The notes below the pieces were generated by a model. It had not been told where the DNA came from, did not search any database, and saw only the letters and a list, made by a program, of their open reading frames with translations. From JAJTFW01 sp031421935 (GTDB lineage: Bacteria; Bacteroidota; Bacteroidia; AKYH767-A; OLB10), in assembly GCA_031421935.1 (NCBI GenBank), contig JANOPQ010000054.1, forward strand, positions 1 through 13,987: DNA of 13,987 bases. The letters run 5' to 3'. Both the position numbers and the translations under genes were made by a program. Shown here piece after piece: positions 7,647-13,987 of the stretch (its first letter is position 1; every line of letters begins with the position of its first letter).

Positions 7647-9592
7647 TATTGATTTCCTCCTATTAGGGTACTTAATCCACTTCGCATCGCTTTGTTTTGT
7701 TCAAGGTTTAACCATTTCTGTTTGATCGTCTCATGTTTTTTCTTTGCAGTTACATCAGTAATAATTTTTTCATGCCCGGTTGCAAACCAAAATCCAATTT
7801 TGTCCAATTGTATCCCTTCAAATAATTCAACAAATTGTATTTGTAATGAAGGTTGTGATTGTATTAATTCTTCTATTCCTATAAGTTCAATTGGTTTTGT
7901 AGTAAATGAATCATTCTCCAGAAATTTTATTTTTAGTTGCTTAAAAAGAACTTCTACTTCATCGCTACTAAGTAACTTTAGGTCTTTATTGACAGATTTT
8001 GCACTTGTCTTTCCTCCAATTAATTTTTTAATAAGTGCATTTAACTTAGGCGACAGCGGTGCAGATCTTCCTAGATAGTTTTTGCGATCCTTAATTACAA
8101 ATAAATATGGCTTTAATGAATTCTTCTCAAAGAATGGTTGTATTGAAGCCCACTTTGTCACTTCACTTTGTAGTTTCCAATCCTCAAGAATAATATTATC
8201 TTGAGTTGTCTCATTATTTCCATTTTTATCTGTTGAATGTGCAGCTTCTAGAGCAACCAATTCAATACAAATACCTTCTTCTGAATTTGCAACAGACGAA
8301 GCAATATGTTCAAATACAGTTTGTGGCAAGAACATTTCTGCAAGCATCAGCTTAGCTAAAACAGAAACATTTATAGCATTACCAAAACCTCTTTCCTCGG
8401 AAACTCTCATTCGAAGATTAAGTGCATTCAAAAATCTTTTTATTTGACGTGGATTTCCTTTTGTGCCTGCTGAAAGTATCGGTGTGATTTGTTCAGCAAG
8501 AAGCATAGATGGTTGAACTTCCGTGTATCGATCCTTTAGGACGGATTTTATTTCTTCTTCATTTATACCACTACCTTCCCAAGGTTTTTGCAAAGCTTGT
8601 TTTCCGAGTTGAAGAATTGCATCAAATTCCTCAGATGATTCACCTAGAACACTTCCAATCAACAGTAATGTTATATATATTCTAGTTTCTGTTTCGCCCA
8701 ACGAAGGGATACGCATTGGAACTTGAATAAGTTTCTCTAAATAGCTTCTTGAATAGGTTGCGGAATTACCAGTATTAGATAAATCCGGGAAATGCTGTTT
8801 GACTGAATACTCTATCATTGCCTCATCTGCACCAACAATAAAAACAGTTTGTGGAAGAAAAACAAATAGTCTAATTGCTTCTAATGTTTCGATTGTTGTT
8901 TCTGGTAAGCATCGATCTAAATCATCAATCAGAACAATTAACCGTTTTATTTTTGCCTTTTCTATAAGGTCTTCAAAAGCTTTTCTAAACTCTTTTATTT
9001 CTTTTGGAACATTTTTACTTGCGGTTTCTTTAATAAGTCCTGTTACATCGATATTAGATAATTCAGTATTTTCAATTGCATCACTTGCACTTGCTGGATT
9101 TGCAATAAAACTTTTTACTCCTTCAACAATATTCTTGATTTGGCCGGGAGCTGGCATTCCTGTAAAAGCCGTGAAAGCAAGCCCACCCGCGCTTTTTGCA
9201 GCCTTCAACCAATCAATACTTCTAAAAATATTTTTAACCTGTTCAGTTGCCTTTGTTAGAATAGGTCTTCTTTCTATCAACTCTGTAACTATACCTTCAA
9301 TTACAGCAATTTTTGCATCCTCGAATCCTTGAAATTGCCAACCATTGAATTTGATACAAACAATTTCATTTTCTTCTTCAAATGCGCCTTTAATCATTTC
9401 AAGGATACTCGATTTTCCTGCACCCCAATCGCCATGAACTCCTATTGTCATTGGCTTGTCTAAAGTTTCAGTAATTAAACCAACAATTGTCTTTGCAATT
9501 GCTTCATTGTTAAGTAAATCGACTTTTGTTTCTTGATCGGTAATAATACCGAATGAGGACTTATTAGTTGGCATTTTAGCGCTCGTTACCAT
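7646..9592 (-). CDS. qatA: QatA, KAP-family P-loop NTPase of the Qat defence system
   Basis: This 648-aa protein is a KAP-family STAND-related ATPase. Walker A is GDWGAGKS at 54-61, followed by the KAP-typical FNGWQF at 82-87. An insertion of about 110-205 separates it from Walker B, LIVLIDDLDRC at 218-228. Further KAP features are YLEKLIQVPMRIP at 284-296 and GNPRQIKRFLNAL at 379-391. The insertion is only weakly hydrophobic (about 134-150), so membrane anchoring is not clear. QatA is thought to supply ATP-driven sensing or assembly in Qat defence. It is the first gene of the operon. The ATG at 9592 is used here, but an in-frame ATG at 9574 is a real alternative: the predicted promoter would leave only a very short leader before 9592 and about 25 nt before 9574. 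Confidence 0.92.
   Translation of the reverse strand: MVTSAKMPTNKSSFGIITDQETKVDLLNNEAIAKTIVGLITETLDKPMTIGVHGDWGAGKSSILEMIKGAFEEENEIVCIKFNGWQFQGFEDAKIAVIEGIVTELIERRPILTKATEQVKNIFRSIDWLKAAKSAGGLAFTAFTGMPAPGQIKNIVEGVKSFIANPASASDAIENTELSNIDVTGLIKETASKNVPKEIKEFRKAFEDLIEKAKIKRLIVLIDDLDRCLPETTIETLEAIRLFVFLPQTVFIVGADEAMIEYSVKQHFPDLSNTGNSATYSRSYLEKLIQVPMRIPSLGETETRIYITLLLIGSVLGESSEEFDAILQLGKQALQKPWEGSGINEEEIKSVLKDRYTEVQPSMLLAEQITPILSAGTKGNPRQIKRFLNALNLRMRVSEERGFGNAINVSVLAKLMLAEMFLPQTVFEHIASSVANSEEGICIELVALEAAHSTDKNGNNETTQDNIILEDWKLQSEVTKWASIQPFFEKNSLKPYLFVIKDRKNYLGRSAPLSPKLNALIKKLIGGKTSAKSVNKDLKLLSSDEVEVLFKQLKIKFLENDSFTTKPIELIGIEELIQSQPSLQIQFVELFEGIQLDKIGFWFATGHEKIITDVTAKKKHETIKQKWLNLEQNKAMRSGLSTLIGGNQ
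7656..7661 (-). promoter_or_regulatory. Shine-Dalgarno site for qatB
   Basis: On the minus strand AGGAGG lies nine bases before the qatB ATG, inside the last codons of qatA. Strong Shine-Dalgarno sequences are uncommon in Bacteroidota and none is evident before qatC, qatD or the mobilisation genes. Together with the TAATG junction it suggests efficient re-initiation, which could raise QatB relative to QatA. Confidence 0.65.
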
Positions 9593-9603
9593 TGGTTACC
9601 CTA

Positions 9604-9635
9604 CAAATTTAGTGCAAGTCAATGATTTATACAAT
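9604..9635 (-). promoter_or_regulatory. Predicted promoter of the qat operon
   Basis: Reading the minus strand, ATTG (9635-9632) is followed by 20 bases and then TAAATTTG (9611-9604). This matches the Bacteroidota primary-sigma pattern of TTTG, 19-21 nt, TAnnTTTG in the whole -7 element and in three of four bases of the -33 element. Transcription would begin at about 9600, just before qatA. Confidence 0.6.
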
Positions 9636-9663
9636 TATACCCCTTTTACTTCAAATAATCAAA

Positions 9664-9695
9664 TTTGCGAAAGGATAATTAAATACCTAGCTTTG
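9664..9695 (+). promoter_or_regulatory. Predicted plus-strand promoter divergent from qat
   Basis: TTTG at 9664-9667, 20 bases, and TAGCTTTG at 9688-9695 form a perfect match to the Bacteroidota -33/-7 consensus. It points away from qatA and ends 21 nt before the ATG of the 43-aa open frame at 9717. It shares a 124-bp intergenic space with the qat promoter, so one regulator could act on both. Confidence 0.6.
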
Positions 9696-9716
9696 AGATA
9701 CTAAAACCTTTATAAA

Positions 9717-9848
9717 ATGGGAATCAAGCCAGGACCTAAGAGAATTGCCAAAACAACGGGGAAGCCAGATAAGAGGCAACATGACAATAAAGAAACACCA
9801 AAGAACAATCCATCATTAAAACCGCACAAACATAAAAAGGGAGATTAA
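9717..9848 (+). CDS. Candidate 43-aa very basic small protein
   Basis: The open frame runs from ATG 9717 to TAA 9846-9848. It starts MGIKPGPKRIAKTTGKPDKR and ends HKHKKGD, so it is rich in Lys, Arg, His, Asn and Pro, with no hydrophobic core or cysteines. It is probably unstructured or nucleic-acid binding. Support for a real gene is the perfect Bacteroidota promoter immediately upstream and an inverted repeat starting at the base after the stop. I do not recognise a family. It is transcribed divergently from qatA in an otherwise gene-poor stretch (9593-10117). It could be a small regulator, an accessory of the mobile element, or a chance frame downstream of a promoter for a non-coding RNA. 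Confidence 0.4.
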   Translation: MGIKPGPKRIAKTTGKPDKRQHDNKETPKNNPSLKPHKHKKGD

Positions 9849-9882
9849 GTCATCAATATTTTGCATTTACTGTATTGATGAC
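9849..9882. repeat. Perfect 10-bp inverted repeat plus third degenerate copy
   Basis: GTCATCAATA at 9849-9858 and TATTGATGAC at 9873-9882 are perfect inverted complements with a 14-nt spacer. A third, same-direction partial copy, TACTAATGAC, lies at 9907-9916. The longer stretch 9878-9892 matches 9912-9926 in 13 of 15 bases. The repeat begins directly after the 43-aa frame. It could be a weak terminator, binding sites for a regulator, or part of an oriT, since a relaxase operon ends about 235 bp away. No T-tract follows the stem. Confidence 0.5.
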
Positions 9883-9911
9883 ATTGGTTTTGTACCAATA
9901 AATTTATACTA

Positions 9912-10091
9912 ATGACATTTGTTTTAAGATTTTTTTTGGTGCTTGCTATTTCAGCTATAGTGATGGAAATAAAATCTAATGGGTATAACCGAACAATTTG
10001 TGATTTTCTATCTAGTATGACGAATAAATATGCTGTTGAATTTTACGGCCGGTTAAAGTCTGAGTTTCCAGTTTCTTACTTTAAACCTTGA
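9912..10091 (+). CDS. Candidate 59-aa small protein with hydrophobic N-terminus
   Basis: The frame runs from ATG 9912 to TGA 10089-10091. Residues of about 3-18 (FVLRFFLVLAISAIVM) are hydrophobic and could be a membrane helix or uncleaved signal. The rest is mixed and soluble-looking (SNGYNRTICDFLSS, then YAVEFYGRLKSEF). Its stop is 26 bp from the convergent relaxase stop. It may be read from the promoter at 9664, after the 43-aa frame. Against it, the ATG lies inside a repeated motif, and no family or own promoter is recognised. It could also be a remnant of a longer gene. Confidence 0.35.
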   Translation: MTFVLRFFLVLAISAIVMEIKSNGYNRTICDFLSSMTNKYAVEFYGRLKSEFPVSYFKP

Positions 10092-10117
10092 ACCTTTCAT
10101 TAAATTGTATTGAAAAT

Positions 10118-10954
10118 TTAAATTCCAAACTTTGAAATTTCAAACTGCTTTTCTTTCTTGTGATCAATTTTTCTATAAACTTTTCTTTCCAAATAGTTCA
10201 TTTGGGCTTCCGGGATTTCTAATCTGCTAAATCTAAACTTCGCCTTATTATATACAACCCCTATCAATTTACCTGCTCTTTCGTATGTAGTAACTTTCTT
10301 TTCTTCAAGTAATTTGTAAAACGATTCCAGAGTGCTTGCTTTTTTGTAACACACTTTTATTATTTCCAGTAATTGATCTTTATCTGTAGCTCTGTCGGTT
10401 CGCATTTTCAATTGATACTCATTATCCGTTAACCTGCCTTTCACTTTTTTCCCTACCTCAACAATTGATTTTTTAAGTTCAGGATATTTCACAATCTGAT
10501 GCTCTTGCATTCCTTTCTTTAAATAAGATAATTCAGTTCGTGAAAGTCTAAGCGCCCGCCCAGTCTTATTTTCAATTCCTGACGCGAGAACATGTACGTG
10601 ATAGTGTCCTTTGTCAAAGTGAGCAGTAGCAACGTACATACCTCTAGGATTTCTCTTGGTAATGTATTCTTTGGTCATAGCCTCCATTTTATCAAGTGTC
10701 AAATGCTTGCTGTCATCTTTATGCCAAGAAAGAATTTCGTGTGTAAAATACACGGAGTTACTTCTCTTCACTTTTCGGAATTTTTCATTCTCTTTAAGTT
10801 GGGTATGCCAGTTCTCAATTCCGGTTCCTTTGAGATTATGGGTGAGTGTAAAACTCTTGTGTGAGGAATCTTTCAATCTTTCTTTATTGTTGAACATATA
10901 TTTCAATAGACTTCTAAATGTTGGCTTTTTGTTGGACTTTATTTTGACAATCAT
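10118..10954 (-). CDS. Relaxase / mobilisation nuclease (HxHxH type)
   Basis: This 278-aa protein is a relaxase of the mobilisation-nuclease type: it would nick one strand at oriT and stay covalently bound through a tyrosine during transfer. The N-terminus MIVKIKSNKK with LLKYMFN at 16-22 fits motif I, with Tyr19 a candidate nucleophile. The metal-binding motif III is HFDKGHYHVH at 112-121 (His117, 119, 121). A helical C-terminal part (FYKLLEEKKVTTYERAG, then KFRFSRLEI near 239-247) resembles the tail of Bacteroidota MOBP-like relaxases. The ATG at 10954 is chosen because it lies 4 nt after the upstream stop and begins the conserved N-terminus; an upstream ATG at 10993 would add 13 residues and overlap the previous gene. 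It is short for the family and lacks any primase or helicase extension. It is the last gene of the mobilisation operon. Confidence 0.87.
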   Translation of the reverse strand: MIVKIKSNKKPTFRSLLKYMFNNKERLKDSSHKSFTLTHNLKGTGIENWHTQLKENEKFRKVKRSNSVYFTHEILSWHKDDSKHLTLDKMEAMTKEYITKRNPRGMYVATAHFDKGHYHVHVLASGIENKTGRALRLSRTELSYLKKGMQEHQIVKYPELKKSIVEVGKKVKGRLTDNEYQLKMRTDRATDKDQLLEIIKVCYKKASTLESFYKLLEEKKVTTYERAGKLIGVVYNKAKFRFSRLEIPEAQMNYLERKVYRKIDHKKEKQFEISKFGI

Positions 10955-10958
10955 AATG

Positions 10959-11435
10959 CTAAATTTTAGAAGGATTTCGGAATAGTTGGTCAATCGATTC
11001 TTCGAGTTTAATGATTCTCTTTTCTACTCTTTCTAATTTCATCTCAGCATCCCAAAAGAAGCGATCTCTTCGCGTTGCAATTGCCCGTATTTCGTTTAGG
11101 CATTCAGATAACATTTGTTCCAATTCTGCTACCTTATAAGGATTCGGTACAAGATATTTTTGTTCAAGATATGCTAAGGCACTTTGGTATATAAATGTGG
11201 GAACAGTGAGAGAATGGATTTTGGCATTTTTATTTAAAATAGTGAGTTCTCTGCTGCCTTTCTTGAGTGTTATCGTGTATTCCTTTGTATCGTTTCGTTT
11301 CGTTCGTTTATAGTTCAATAAGTATTTTTTTCGGTACTCTCTTTTAACCTCTTTAATTTCTTCATCAGTCCCTTTCTCAAGGACACCGCTTGCTTCTAAA
11401 TACTCCCATAAAGGACAACTTCGCTTAAGCCGCAT
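10959..11435 (-). CDS. Putative relaxosome accessory (mobilisation) protein
   Basis: This 158-aa basic protein lies between the coupling ATPase and the relaxase, the usual place for a relaxosome accessory protein that binds oriT and helps the relaxase nick. Residues 20-60 are rich in Lys and Arg. LTVPTFIYQSALAYL at about 76-90 resembles the hydrophobic core of small DNA-binding mobilisation proteins. About 100-150 form a likely coiled coil for dimerisation. The ATG at 11435 overlaps the coupling-protein stop by 11 bases. An ATG at 11474 would overlap it by 50 bases and add a tail without family character. The call rests mainly on context and charge pattern, since no signature motif is visible. 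Confidence 0.6.
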   Translation of the reverse strand: MRLKRSCPLWEYLEASGVLEKGTDEEIKEVKREYRKKYLLNYKRTKRNDTKEYTITLKKGSRELTILNKNAKIHSLTVPTFIYQSALAYLEQKYLVPNPYKVAELEQMLSECLNEIRAIATRRDRFFWDAEMKLERVEKRIIKLEESIDQLFRNPSKI

Positions 11436-12873
11436 TTTCAATTTTAGGTAAAGTGAGTAATGGAATTGAATCACTCAAATCATCATTTGTATTCTGTATA
11501 GGAGGCATTTCACTGTATTTTCTGTATTCACTATTCTTGTAATACGGACGAAGTTTTGCAATCATTGGATTGTTATTCCCTGAAATGATTAGTGCTTGAT
11601 TGGATTTAAGTGTGCGTATTTCATCATTGGTTAGAAGAGGACGAATCGATTTATTTTTCTTTTGATCTTCGTACTCATACTTTCCCAAAGTTGCTTCTAA
11701 CTCTGTCGTCTGATCGTGTGATAATCCTGTGAAAAACATCTTTGTGGTGCAGTTGGCACGGATAGCATCTGCATTGTATTTGCCATAGTTATGTATGAGC
11801 TGATTATAGTCTTGAAGAAGAATGAGAATACCTGCATTGTGTTTTCGGCAGTTGGCAACCGCCAACGCTAACGTTGGCAAGTTGAGCGATGAAGCTTCGT
11901 CTATGAGAAGGAATATATCTTGTTCTGTTTTTGAAGGAAACCGACTCAGCAAATACGAGAAAAATTGCTCGAAGAGAATACTTGTGAGGGTGGAGTAGTA
12001 GCGTTGGTCTGCGATTGAATTTTGTATAAACAATGCAACTTTCTTGGTGCGAAATTCATCCATATCAAGTGTGTCTTTTGATGTCACTTGTGCAATAGAA
12101 AAGTCTGCAAATGTTTGAAGAGAAGCCTTACAACTTGCAACAACTCCAGACACAATTTTCTCATCATACGATATAAAACTTTTGTATTCAGAAAACGTGA
12201 CTTGATCTGCATATTTGCTAAAGATTAAATCAATCGATTTGGGATTACCCCCCATTTCATTTAATAGATGCCGTACATTATATAGGTTTTGAAATTCTTC
12301 TTCTTGTGTTTTTAAAATTGTTATAAGTAGGGTAAGAAGCGCAACCGCTTGAGTATTCCAAAATGGATCGGTTGATTTTCCCCCTTGCCCGGCAAAGACA
12401 AGCATTGATGCTACCTTTTGTATTTCTGAATTCGAATTAGCTCGTGCAAGTGGATTATAGAAAACAGAGTCTAATGGCTTGGCAAAGTTCAATACTTTCA
12501 CATCATAGCCTTGTGATTGAAGATAGCCTGATGATTTATTAAAGAGTTCCCCTGAAGGATCGTGGACAATGAAGGAATCTTTCATAGTGTATAGTGATGG
12601 TAAAAGAATCACACTAGACTTACCTGATCCTGTGCCCCCGATAGCGATTGCATTTTGAAAAGACAACCTTTTATTTTGATTCCTATTACCTGTTAAACAA
12701 AATCCTGTTTCTCTTCTTGAAAGAATAGCTCCAGGTGAAGCAAACTGTGCATTATATCCTTCATTCCGCTTAGGTATTGCGCTATAGGATGTTTCCAAAA
12801 ACTCAAAAGTAAATCGAAGCAGTTTTTCGAATAACTCAAATATGGAAGTGATGAGTGAAATGATGATATTCAT
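11425..12873 (-). CDS. VirD4/TraG-type type IV coupling ATPase
   Basis: This 482-aa protein is a coupling ATPase that would bring the relaxase-DNA complex to a type IV secretion channel at the inner membrane. Walker A is GGTGSGKS at 79-86, followed by HDPSGEL at 104-110. Walker B is FLLIDEAS at 321-328, and ILLQDYNQL at 351-359 is the conserved motif typical of VirD4/TraG proteins. It is shorter than classical VirD4 and TraG, and its N-terminal 30 residues give one amphipathic hydrophobic stretch in place of two clear transmembrane helices. The gene starts 9 nt after a 49-aa membrane protein gene that may supply the missing anchor. No channel genes (VirB4-like and others) are in the window. 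Confidence 0.9.
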   Translation of the reverse strand: MNIIISLITSIFELFEKLLRFTFEFLETSYSAIPKRNEGYNAQFASPGAILSRRETGFCLTGNRNQNKRLSFQNAIAIGGTGSGKSSVILLPSLYTMKDSFIVHDPSGELFNKSSGYLQSQGYDVKVLNFAKPLDSVFYNPLARANSNSEIQKVASMLVFAGQGGKSTDPFWNTQAVALLTLLITILKTQEEEFQNLYNVRHLLNEMGGNPKSIDLIFSKYADQVTFSEYKSFISYDEKIVSGVVASCKASLQTFADFSIAQVTSKDTLDMDEFRTKKVALFIQNSIADQRYYSTLTSILFEQFFSYLLSRFPSKTEQDIFLLIDEASSLNLPTLALAVANCRKHNAGILILLQDYNQLIHNYGKYNADAIRANCTTKMFFTGLSHDQTTELEATLGKYEYEDQKKNKSIRPLLTNDEIRTLKSNQALIISGNNNPMIAKLRPYYKNSEYRKYSEMPPIQNTNDDLSDSIPLLTLPKIENAA

Positions 12874-12882
12874 AGAGATTAG

Positions 12883-13032
12883 TTATTTAATTAGTTGCTT
12901 TAAATATCCGTTGACGTGACTTAAAATAACTTCAATTAACCTTAGTGTTCCCCACACTGATACTAGAAGTATTTTCCAAATTAAAATGAAGAGCAATCGA
13001 ATACCCCTTTTTAAGATGTCTTCACCGTCCAT
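12883..13032 (-). CDS. Small 49-aa single-helix membrane protein
   Basis: The frame runs from ATG at 13032 to TAA at 12885-12883, nine bases before the coupling ATPase start. The protein begins MDGEDILKRGIRLLF, has a hydrophobic helix at about 12-35 (including LLFILIWKILLVSVWGTL), and ends NGYLKQLIK. Charge distribution, with acidic residues at the start and positives on both sides of the helix, suggests a small inner-membrane protein; orientation is unclear. Tight spacing to the coupling ATPase suggests the same operon and a joint role, possibly as its membrane anchor. I do not recognise a named family. The 165 bp upstream (13033-13197) hold no other supported gene and no convincing -33/-7 promoter. 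Confidence 0.6.
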   Translation of the reverse strand: MDGEDILKRGIRLLFILIWKILLVSVWGTLRLIEVILSHVNGYLKQLIK

Positions 13033-13197
13033 TTTTTATTGAATTTTGATAAAGTTTGATTGAATTTATACTGTGACCCCATATTTTGTGAATAGTTATT
13101 GATATTAGGCTACCTAGCTTTTAGACCCAATTCCAAAGATTTTCGCATTTGAAACGAGTAGTATTTATTATGTTTTTACAGAGTGATTGACTAAAGT

Positions 13198-13938
13198 CTA
13201 AAATGAATTTGAAGTTCGAATAATAAATTTTGCATTTTGTTTTTCCAATAGATATTTATATACCTCGCACATGAACATAAAATTTTTATCAGCTTCTCGT
13301 GTTGGTGGTTGATACACAACATACACAGTTATATTTTTTAAATCATTCGGCAAGGGATAAATCGAATCTATTTTGTATGCTACTTGCCTTGCATTTATAT
13401 TTTTACTGAATGGACTCTGCGTATAGCAATTAAATAGGTCTGAATTTTCTTGTAAGTCACTATAAATAACTAAAAATTTATTTTCTACTTCAGTCTTGTT
13501 CATTTCTACTAGGATGTCAGCAATACTCCTATAACACTCCGAATATCCTATGGATTTTGAATTACCATATAATGAATCGTACCGCGCAACCATATGCCTG
13601 ATTGAATCATAAAAAATCATGATTAATTTATCTCTGTAATTTGGGTCATTAGAATGATTTTGTTTTTTGGACTCAGCATCGTTCCCCAAATGCAGATTCA
13701 AAGTTGGATTAAGTTGCTTGTCACTTATGGTGGTGATTTTAAAGGATGCCTCTTGCTCTTTATGATTTGTGAAATTATAAAGTGCCAAAAGTGAATTGGC
13801 GTGAGGTTTTACAAGCAATTGATCAGTGATATCAAAGATTACACACAGTTCCGAAGAGCCGTATGTAATTTCTGATTGAGTGTTGCTACAACTCTCAATT
13901 ATGCAAAGAATGATTACTAAAATTGCTAGTGTTTTCAT
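13198..13938 (-). CDS. Lipoprotein with possible von Willebrand A-like fold
   Basis: This 246-aa protein starts with a lipoprotein signal: MKTLAILVIILC followed by IIESC, with Cys17 as the likely lipidated residue. The mature part has alternating strands and helices: ELCVIFDITDQ at 30-40 resembles the first strand and metal-site Asp of a von Willebrand A domain (Asp36, Thr38), and KFLVIYSDLQEN at 154-165 resembles the strand ending in the third metal-site Asp (Asp161). NITVYVVYQPP at 202-212 fits a later strand. The metal site is atypical, so the fold call is tentative. It lies upstream of the mobilisation operon on the same strand, separated from it by about 165 bp, so linkage in one transcript is uncertain. 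It could be a surface or periplasmic partner of the element, or unrelated. Confidence 0.65.
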   Translation of the reverse strand: MKTLAILVIILCIIESCSNTQSEITYGSSELCVIFDITDQLLVKPHANSLLALYNFTNHKEQEASFKITTISDKQLNPTLNLHLGNDAESKKQNHSNDPNYRDKLIMIFYDSIRHMVARYDSLYGNSKSIGYSECYRSIADILVEMNKTEVENKFLVIYSDLQENSDLFNCYTQSPFSKNINARQVAYKIDSIYPLPNDLKNITVYVVYQPPTREADKNFMFMCEVYKYLLEKQNAKFIIRTSNSF

Positions 13939-13987
13939 TTGTAGATGGGTTAGTATTGTGGAAGAATAGTTTGAATTTCATTTTTGG

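Noticed and set aside
7692..8078. Plus-strand open frame of 128 codons inside qatA.
   Set aside because: It lies antisense within a well-supported KAP ATPase gene and its product is an unstructured shadow translation without family motifs.
8799..9332. Plus-strand open frame of 177 codons opposite the 5' half of qatA.
   Set aside because: It is the antisense shadow of the Walker B and insertion region of qatA; no promoter or motif supports it.
9684..13122. A shared TACCTAGCTTT at 9684-9694 and 13111-13121 (14 of 15 bases with its flank), flanking the mobilisation genes, as possible att direct repeats.
   Set aside because: An 11-mer match is expected many times by chance in an AT-rich window of this size, and the first copy overlaps a promoter element. 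No integrase is seen.
1..13987. CRISPR arrays, tRNA or rRNA genes.
   Set aside because: No regularly spaced direct repeats, cloverleaf sequences with a T-loop motif, or rRNA signatures were seen on either strand by eye.

Overview
The window is AT-rich and looks like a Bacteroidota (Bacteroidetes) genome. Two secreted proteins on the left end in type IX secretion (T9SS) C-terminal sorting domains. Two intergenic promoters fit the Bacteroidota -33/-7 consensus (TTTG, about 20 nt, TAnnTTTG), and most starts lack a Shine-Dalgarno sequence. No genus can be named from the sequence alone.

Layout: (1) nt 1-4428, plus strand: two adjacent T9SS cargo genes, a parallel beta-helix protein cut by the window edge and a beta-propeller-like protein. 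(2) nt 4429-4630: a convergent intergenic gap holding a very strong double hairpin. (3) nt 4631-9592, minus strand: a complete four-gene anti-phage operon, qatA (KAP P-loop NTPase), qatB, qatC (QueC-like) and qatD (TatD-like nuclease), in canonical order. Two junctions overlap (TAATG and ATGA), one has an 8-nt gap, and a recognisable promoter precedes qatA. (4) nt 9593-10117: a divergent region with a second, plus-strand promoter, a candidate 43-aa very basic peptide gene, an inverted repeat with a third degenerate copy, and a candidate 59-aa peptide gene with a hydrophobic N-terminus. (5) nt 10118-13032, minus strand: a compact DNA-mobilisation operon of four genes: a 49-aa one-helix membrane protein, a VirD4/TraG-type coupling ATPase, a relaxosome accessory protein and an HxHxH relaxase. 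(6) nt 13198-13938, minus strand: a lipoprotein with a possible von Willebrand A-like fold.

How it fits together: the relaxase, accessory protein and coupling ATPase would nick and deliver a DNA element to a mating channel. No channel (T4SS) genes, integrase, transposase or replication gene lie in the window, so the element may be mobilisable rather than self-transmissible, or its other genes lie to the right. The Qat operon sits directly beside this module, as expected of defence cargo on a mobile island. The left boundary of that island could be the hairpin region between the T9SS genes and qatD, but no attachment site was identified. The most interesting parts are the intact Qat system, the small genes in the divergent region, and the tiny membrane protein in front of the coupling ATPase.
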